Assembly: GCA_002697105.1 (NCBI GenBank) | Contig: NZTS01000004.1 | Coordinates: 13,585 to 18,624, forward strand | Length of the DNA stretch: 5,040 nt | Reading direction: 5' to 3' | From: Methanobacteriota archaeon | GTDB lineage: Archaea; Thermoplasmatota; Poseidoniia; Poseidoniales; Thalassarchaeaceae | Shown here: one piece after another, positions 1 through 3,868 of the stretch | How positions within the stretch are numbered: the first letter of the stretch is position 1 | Layout of the letters: each line of letters begins with the position of its first letter | The notes under the pieces: generated by a model | Seen by the model: only the letters and a program-made list of their open reading frames with translations | What the model was told of the DNA's origin: nothing | The model's database searches: none | Translations under genes and position numbers: made by a program

Positions 1-719
1 GCTAAATGTGTCCCATGTCTAAAATCTTCATGTCCCGGATGATCACCATCATCAATTGAAGTGTTTACTCTGATCAATTTGCGATGATTTATTCCTATTT
101 CGCCGATTGCAGTTTGATTTTGTCGAAAACACTCATGGTCTAATTCAATTCCTGAATCGGCCATTCCTACAATAACTCCATTCCCATTGAAAGAATCTGA
201 TTCATAATAAGAACCATTACTCGTCCCTAGCATAATCTCTGCAGCAACATTACTCCTACTTTCAGTTTTTAATTTCGGCTCAACCCACCAAATACCAGGT
301 ATTGAATCAAATAGTCTGGGTTCAACACCAGTAATTTCGAACGATGTCGGATAAGCACTCATATTCCCAGCTAAATTTAGATTTTGAAACTCAAATAAAT
401 TCAAAATATCCCACTGAGCATTGGAAGGTAATCTAGGCTCTAAAATGACACGATAAGTATCAGCAATTTGCCCTCGTAGAACGATTTCGTCAGTCAATTG
501 AAAGTCTCCAAAAGTACCCCAAACAATTACCTCTGTTTCAGAAATTTGCCTTAATGGTTCCAATCCTAAGTTTCGTAATTCTCTCCATTCTTCAACTGTC
601 CATCCATCACTCTCAACAATAACCCATTCACTTTCAGCCAACGGGACGTGAGGAATTGGCCAGGCACTAGATAATGGTGCAATGAAAAGCACCACTAAAA
701 ATAGGGCAGCACGGCGCAT
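1..719 (-). CDS. Secreted S8 family (subtilisin-like) serine peptidase, N-terminal part
   Basis: Partial gene: the first 239 codons are in the window and the rest lies beyond the left edge. The N-terminus is a good Sec signal peptide: MRR, a hydrophobic core (ALFLVVLFIAPLSS), then AW at about residue 20, so the enzyme is probably exported. Residues 30-150 look like a propeptide with two strand/helix units, the second ending in GIWWVEP (143-148), which resembles the end of inhibitor I9-type prodomains. The catalytic domain starts near residue 155. Asp188 lies in VIVGMADSGI (the usual D-box is VAVIDTGI) and His235 in FRHGTHLA (the usual H-box is HGTHVAG). The catalytic Ser box is outside the window. 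The start at 719 is chosen because it gives the signal peptide and no ATG or GTG lies closely upstream in frame. A GGTGGT at 731-736 on the minus strand is a weak Shine-Dalgarno candidate. Subtilase identity is firm; the substrate is unknown, and extracellular protein degradation is inferred. Confidence 0.88.
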   Translation of the reverse strand, partial: MRRAALFLVVLFIAPLSSAWPIPHVPLAESEWVIVESDGWTVEEWRELRNLGLEPLRQISETEVIVWGTFGDFQLTDEIVLRGQIADTYRVILEPRLPSNAQWDILNLFEFQNLNLAGNMSAYPTSFEITGVEPRLFDSIPGIWWVEPKLKTESRSNVAAEIMLGTSNGSYYESDSFNGNGVIVGMADSGIELDHECFRQNQTAIGEIGINHRKLIRVNTSIDDGDHPGHEDFRHGTHL

Positions 720-798
720 GACTGCACCAAACCACCATCTATCATCAACTATCCTATCGACCGTCGGTGTTTTATTTGGGTCACTGGTCGCGTGGCCG
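720..798. promoter_or_regulatory. Divergent promoter spacer between S8 peptidase and eL20
   Basis: This 79-bp spacer holds the upstream regions of two divergent genes. The best TATA-like element is TTTTATTT at 770-777. Its centre lies about 25 bp before the eL20 ATG at 799, the distance expected between an archaeal TATA box and its transcription start, so eL20 is probably transcribed leaderless or nearly so; no Shine-Dalgarno sequence precedes 799. Read on the other strand the same element is AAATAAAA, about 51 bp from the peptidase start. That would give a leader of roughly 25-30 nt containing GGTGGT (731-736). Which promoter serves the peptidase is uncertain. Confidence 0.4.
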
Positions 799-1056
799 AT
801 GAAGGCCTTTCGATTAACCGGAAATTACCCTGTTCGAAAGAACACTCAAGACTTCTGCATCGATCTTATTGCCACTGATGATATAGACGCAAGACATCGA
901 TTATATTCGGCTATTGGAAGTCGCCATCGTGTTCAACGCAGGCTAATCAATATAGAGGAAGTATCTGAAATTGACCCCACATCATCTACTGCAGCAGTAG
1001 TTATAGCCCACTTCCGTGATACTCACGATTTTTCTTCGAGAGATGAAGAAGAATAA
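799..1056 (+). CDS. rpl18a: Large-subunit ribosomal protein eL20 (archaeal LX / L18a family)
   Basis: An 85-residue protein of the 60S/50S subunit, recognised from the archaeal LX pattern. It begins MKAFRLTGNY (F/Y-R-x-T/K-G start), continues with D-A-R-H-R-L-Y-S at 30-37, the hallmark IGSRHRVQRR at 39-48, and INIEEVSEI at 50-58. Archaeal LX is normally about 55-80 residues. Here the core ends near residue 59 and an extra tail of about 26 residues follows, ending in an acidic RDEEE. The frame stays open upstream to another ATG at 682, but that start would add 39 residues with no family match and would run into the divergent peptidase gene. The ATG at 799 begins exactly at the family N-terminus and has a TATA-like box about 25 bp upstream. 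Its stop is 1 bp from the stop of the convergent sirtuin gene. In many archaea this gene sits directly before prefoldin alpha and ftsY; here those lie about 2.3 kb away. Identification is by motif only. Confidence 0.8.
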   Translation: MKAFRLTGNYPVRKNTQDFCIDLIATDDIDARHRLYSAIGSRHRVQRRLINIEEVSEIDPTSSTAAVVIAHFRDTHDFSSRDEEE

Positions 1057-1057
1057 T

Positions 1058-1771
1058 TCATTCACTCATCCACTTAGTAACCAATGCTGGAACTAATTCT
1101 CCGGCTAGTCCTTGATGGAACTCATCAAACAAAATTACATTCTCTGGAGGATCTAGGTTTATTCCTATACAATGGGCACCTGTATCTTTGGCGATAGACA
1201 ACAATCCTGCTGCAGGATATACATGTCCACTAGTTCCGATAGCGATGAAGACATCACATTCCCCTACAGCATCATAAATCTCATCCATTCTTAATGGCAT
1301 TTCATGAAACCAAACAATATGTGGTCGCAGTCGCTCGTTTGTACATTGGACACATTTTACATATTGATCTTGTAGATGCTCATCATCCATGGCATCAATA
1401 ATTTCGCCACACATTTCACAACGTAACTTACGCAACTCTCCGTGCATATGAATCAATTTTTCTGACCCAGCTCTTGAATGCAAATCATCAACATTCTGTG
1501 TAATCAATAAGAATTCATCTAAGTAACTTTCCAATGAGACTAATGCTTCATGCGCGGAGTTTGGATTAACATCCAACAATTGCCTTCGCCGACCTTGGTA
1601 AAATCTCCAAACCAAACGCGGGTCGCGTTCCCAGGCAAAAGGCGTAGCAACATCCTCAATTCTATGATTTTCCCAGACTCCATCATTGGCTCTAAATGTC
1701 CTAATCCCCGACTCTGCACTTATTCCAGCCCCAGTTAGTACAACAACTCGCATATCAGATCCTAACATCAT
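1058..1771 (-). CDS. cobB: NAD-dependent protein deacylase, CobB/SIRT5-type sirtuin (class III)
   Basis: A 237-residue full-length Sir2 protein that removes acyl groups from lysine using NAD+, releasing nicotinamide and O-acyl-ADP-ribose; cytosolic. Rossmann and NAD motifs are GAGISAESGI (14-23) with TFR (25-27), TQNVDDLH (91-98), and GTSGHVYPAA (179-188). The catalytic His110 lies in HMHGE. An intact zinc site has Cys118, Cys121, Cys140 and Cys143. RPHIVWFHE (149-157) is the class III form. Tyr58 and Arg61 (YxxRR) match the CobB/SIRT5 pair that binds succinyl or malonyl carboxylates, so desuccinylase as well as deacetylase activity is likely. Long runs resemble E. coli CobB as I recall it. 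The ATG overlaps the stop of the upstream nucleotidyltransferase gene as ATGA, implying translational coupling. Met7 (ATG at 1753-1751), preceded by AGGA, is a credible alternative start matching the usual sirtuin beginning. Family is certain; the cellular substrate is unknown. Confidence 0.93.
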   Translation of the reverse strand: MMLGSDMRVVVLTGAGISAESGIRTFRANDGVWENHRIEDVATPFAWERDPRLVWRFYQGRRRQLLDVNPNSAHEALVSLESYLDEFLLITQNVDDLHSRAGSEKLIHMHGELRKLRCEMCGEIIDAMDDEHLQDQYVKCVQCTNERLRPHIVWFHEMPLRMDEIYDAVGECDVFIAIGTSGHVYPAAGLLSIAKDTGAHCIGINLDPPENVILFDEFHQGLAGELVPALVTKWMSE

Positions 1772-2544
1772 AGTTGTCCATCCACAATTTTCCTTATTGC
1801 AGTCAATGATTCAGGGGTTTTAATTCCCAACATTTCTTGCTCATTTGCGATACACACTCCTTCAACCTTCAACCCCATTTGCAAACATCCTTTTACCATT
1901 TCATTTGGGTAACCCAATTCACCGGAGATAGTATTGTATCTTTCCTTTTTTTCTGAATATAACTTTTGATGCAACTTAACTAATATATCTTGAAGAGCAT
2001 TTCTTGATGCCCAATATGAACCAACATTCGTCTCTCCTCTGGAAGGCATATTAGCACCATCCAAATGAGTCTCTAAAGACCCCGTAACATTCCCGAAATC
2101 ATCTCTAATTAGTGGGGCATAAGGAGAGTCCATTACCACTGTAGCAAGTGTAAAATCAGAATTAATCTCTCTATGTACATTCAAACATCCTTGTACTGTT
2201 TCATTTCTAATCAAAGGCTGAGTACCAAATGAAACATAAACATCCTCAATATCTTCATCAAGAAATTTCAATGATTCATAAACCGCATTACCCGTTCCTA
2301 ATGGTAGAGATTGTGTAATTATTTGACAATCGATGCCCTTCATTGCAAACCTATATTCTTCTTCTCTACCATTTGGTACAACAATAAGGGTTTGAGAAAA
2401 AGAGAATCCATCGCGTAGTTTCATCGCTACGAATTTTGTTGCAGGCATCCCTCCAACTTTTAACAGAGGCTTGTGGGTATGCACACCTCTCTCAATCATC
2501 CGTGTTCCTTTCCCTCCACAAAGTAAGATTGCTGCAATTCCCAT
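1768..2544 (-). CDS. GlmU-like sugar-phosphate nucleotidyltransferase with altered metal-ligand positions
   Basis: A 258-residue protein with the NTP-transferase Rossmann fold that couples sugar phosphates to NTPs. The nucleotide-binding loop is LLCGGKGTRM (7-16), followed by KPLLKVGG (25-32), QSLPLGTGNAV (78-88, compare GlmU QxxxLGTGHAV), VTGSLE (153-158), ETNVGSY (171-177) and LGIKTPESL (239-247). By eye it aligns along its whole length with the N-terminal uridyltransferase domain of GlmU; there is no left-handed beta-helix acetyltransferase domain. Glu158 and Asn173 correspond to GlmU sugar-binding residues. The usual YGDVPL motif instead reads FGTQPL (106-111), placing Thr108 where GlmU has the metal ligand Asp105, and Lys242 stands where GlmU has the second ligand Asn227. 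It may therefore use different metal coordination, a different substrate, or have lost transferase activity. The ATG at 2544 is the only good start, since an in-frame stop lies at 2568-2566. It is the first gene of a two-gene unit with the sirtuin. The substrate cannot be told from sequence. Confidence 0.82.
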   Translation of the reverse strand: MGIAAILLCGGKGTRMIERGVHTHKPLLKVGGMPATKFVAMKLRDGFSFSQTLIVVPNGREEEYRFAMKGIDCQIITQSLPLGTGNAVYESLKFLDEDIEDVYVSFGTQPLIRNETVQGCLNVHREINSDFTLATVVMDSPYAPLIRDDFGNVTGSLETHLDGANMPSRGETNVGSYWASRNALQDILVKLHQKLYSEKKERYNTISGELGYPNEMVKGCLQMGLKVEGVCIANEQEMLGIKTPESLTAIRKIVDGQL

Positions 2545-2599
2545 GTTACTGGGGTAACCCCCGGGCTAATTTTGTTTACTAATACCCGTAGGACATGAT
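2545..2599. promoter_or_regulatory. Divergent promoter spacer with central AT-rich box and inverted repeats
   Basis: This 55-bp spacer separates the starts of the nucleotidyltransferase (-) and the membrane kinase (+). One AT-rich box, TAATTTTGTTTA at 2567-2578, is centred near 2572, about 28 bp from each start codon. That is the archaeal TATA-to-start distance on both sides, so both transcripts may be leaderless or have very short leaders. Between the box and the nucleotidyltransferase ATG lie two overlapping inverted repeats: GTTAC/GTAAC (2545-2549 and 2554-2558, 4-nt loop) and GGGGT/ACCCC (2551-2555 and 2557-2561, 1-nt centre). Their position next to the start suits a repressor site, but with short arms this is speculative. 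An AGGA at 2590-2593 could act as a Shine-Dalgarno sequence for the kinase. Confidence 0.42.
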
Positions 2600-3280
2600 A
2601 TGGACATAGGTGAGGTAGTCTGGGCGATTACCATGGCAATTTGGACACTATTCGTAATTTATGGAACACGATTGACCTATAATTATTGGACAAACCGAGG
2701 CATGGAAGAGATGGTAGCAGTTTATTATAATCGCAAGATAGTCCATATGTTGGCTGCTGGTGTTGTTCTTTTGATCATGCCGTTTGTATTCACAGACCCA
2801 CTTATTCCATTAATTGGAGGCTTTGCTCTTGGAGGATTTACCGCTTTTATGCATCAATCAGGGCGTAGAATGTATTGGATGCAGAATCCCGAGAACATGA
2901 ACGATTCCTCATTTGCCTTCATGCTTGGAATATCTGTTTACTTGTTATGGGTACTTTTTGACGATCCATGGTTAGCGGTACTCCCTTCCCTTTTCATGGC
3001 ATTTGGTGATGGGGTAACAGGAATTGTTCGAAACAAAATGTTCTCAAGAAGAACAAAAAGTGCTTGGGGCAACGTTGCTATGGCTTTAGTTTGCCTCCCA
3101 ATGGGTTGGTTTATTGGAATGGAATCCATTACTGCGATCCCTATGTGGGGTCTTTTGAGTGGGGCTCTCGCATCATTTGTAGAAAGATATGAATTTGGAC
3201 CGATAGATGACAATGTATTGATTGCTACTGCATCAACAATTTTGTTGATTATTGGTGCAACCTTCGGACCCTTAGTTTGA
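2600..3280 (+). CDS. Polytopic membrane kinase of the SEC59/DGK1/VTE5 (polyprenol/phytol/diacylglycerol kinase-like) family
   Basis: A 226-residue integral membrane protein with about seven or eight hydrophobic segments (roughly 5-21, 50-64, 66-83, 105-120, 123-140, 159-175, 178-194 and 204-222). Family signatures follow in order: NRKIVHM (44-50, the RKxxH element after the first membrane helix), MAFGDGVTGIV (133-143) with Asp137, the cytoplasmic loop with RTKSAWGN (151-158), and VERYEFGPIDDN (194-205) near the end. These are the elements of CTP-dependent dolichol, phytol and diacylglycerol kinases and related cytidylyltransferase-fold enzymes. In an archaeon the likely substrate is an isoprenoid alcohol such as dolichol or geranylgeraniol, supplying lipid-phosphate carriers or salvaged prenyl phosphates; this is inferred. 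The ATG at 2600 is the only start before an upstream in-frame stop (2567-2569). It probably leads a unit with prefoldin alpha and ftsY. A cytidylyltransferase role cannot be excluded. Confidence 0.7.
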   Translation: MDIGEVVWAITMAIWTLFVIYGTRLTYNYWTNRGMEEMVAVYYNRKIVHMLAAGVVLLIMPFVFTDPLIPLIGGFALGGFTAFMHQSGRRMYWMQNPENMNDSSFAFMLGISVYLLWVLFDDPWLAVLPSLFMAFGDGVTGIVRNKMFSRRTKSAWGNVAMALVCLPMGWFIGMESITAIPMWGLLSGALASFVERYEFGPIDDNVLIATASTILLIIGATFGPLV

Positions 3281-3326
3281 TGAATATCAACGACGGTTTG
3301 ATGCGTAGGCATATGTTCGGAAGTTC

Positions 3327-3860
3327 ATGGTTGACCGAGAAGAGCTGCAACGCTTGGCTCGAATGGTAGATCTAAATCGGCAGAAAATGGAACGTATCGA
3401 ACAACAACTTACCAAATTAGAAGCAATTCACCAAGAGCAAAGCCATGTTGTAAGGGCAGTACGAGCAATTCCCAAAGAGGGAGCAGAAAACATCCTGGTT
3501 CCTCTGGGTAGCGGCGTTCAATTGGTAGTTGATGTACAATCAGATGCTGGAGCTGTTGTTGATATTGGAACTGCAATACAAGCTGAGATGACTCGACACG
3601 AGGCTGCTGACTTAATTGAAAAGCGACAAAATGAGATTTCAGAATTAATTGAATCATTAAAACAAGAATTCGATTCATCCGAAGAAACTGTTCGCTCCTT
3701 AGCGGCTACATTCAATGAAGGAGTCGCAGTTTTAGAGAATGAAACACCACCTTCTGAAGAAAGATCTACGTCTGTGGAGGAGCCAGAACCAACCATCGAA
3801 GATAAACCCCGCAATCGTAGACGAAGAGGTATTGGTGGAGAACTCACATTGGATGATTGA
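3327..3860 (+). CDS. pfdA: Prefoldin subunit alpha
   Basis: A 177-residue subunit of the hexameric (alpha2 beta4) jellyfish-shaped chaperone that holds unfolded proteins and passes them to the thermosome. Residues 3-45 are heptad-rich and charged (first coiled-coil arm). The central beta-hairpin region carries the family pattern: ILVPLGSGVQL (56-66) and GAVVDIGTAIQAEM (75-88). Residues 90-137 form the second arm (HEAADLIEKRQNEISELI and following). The usual archaeal protein is about 140-150 residues. This one has an extra tail from about 138: acidic and Glu/Pro-rich to 160, then basic KPRNRRRR (160-167), then GIGGELTLDD. It starts 46 bp after the kinase gene, with only a weak GGAAG upstream (3319-3323), and ends 8 bp before ftsY, so it is probably co-transcribed with both. 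Prefoldin alpha beside ftsY is a common archaeal arrangement, which supports the call. Confidence 0.9.
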   Translation: MVDREELQRLARMVDLNRQKMERIEQQLTKLEAIHQEQSHVVRAVRAIPKEGAENILVPLGSGVQLVVDVQSDAGAVVDIGTAIQAEMTRHEAADLIEKRQNEISELIESLKQEFDSSEETVRSLAATFNEGVAVLENETPPSEERSTSVEEPEPTIEDKPRNRRRRGIGGELTLDD

Positions 3861-3865
3861 GTGAT
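3861..3865 (+). promoter_or_regulatory. Probable Shine-Dalgarno sequence for ftsY
   Basis: GTGAT in the 8-bp gap after the pfdA stop, in the wider context GAGTGATT, matches the downstream half of the archaeal GGAGGTGATC consensus. It ends 3 nt before the ftsY ATG, which is the expected register when this half of the consensus does the pairing. It supports the ATG at 3869 and reinitiation or coupling from pfdA. Confidence 0.4.
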
Positions 3866-3868
3866 TAT

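Noticed and set aside
682..798. Upstream extension of the eL20 frame (ATG at 682 or 718)
   Set aside because: The added residues do not match the LX family, they overlap the signal-peptide codons of the divergent peptidase, and a TATA-like box lies inside the extension at the right distance for a start at 799.
1550..1738. 62-residue open frame on the plus strand inside the sirtuin gene
   Set aside because: It lies antisense to clear sirtuin motifs, has no recognisable content and is explained by the codon pattern of the real gene.
1058..1771. Sir2 gene as an anti-phage defence NADase
   Set aside because: The protein is a compact, complete CobB-type deacylase with zinc site and acyl-pocket Tyr/Arg. 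It has no fused effector or defence neighbours.
1947..1953. T-run on the plus strand as an archaeal terminator
   Set aside because: It lies within the nucleotidyltransferase coding sequence (Lys and Glu codons on the minus strand), and no plus-strand gene ends nearby.
2938..3312. 124-residue minus-strand frame opposite the membrane kinase
   Set aside because: It is antisense to the conserved FGDG, KSAWGN and PIDDN motifs of the kinase and has no domain-like pattern.
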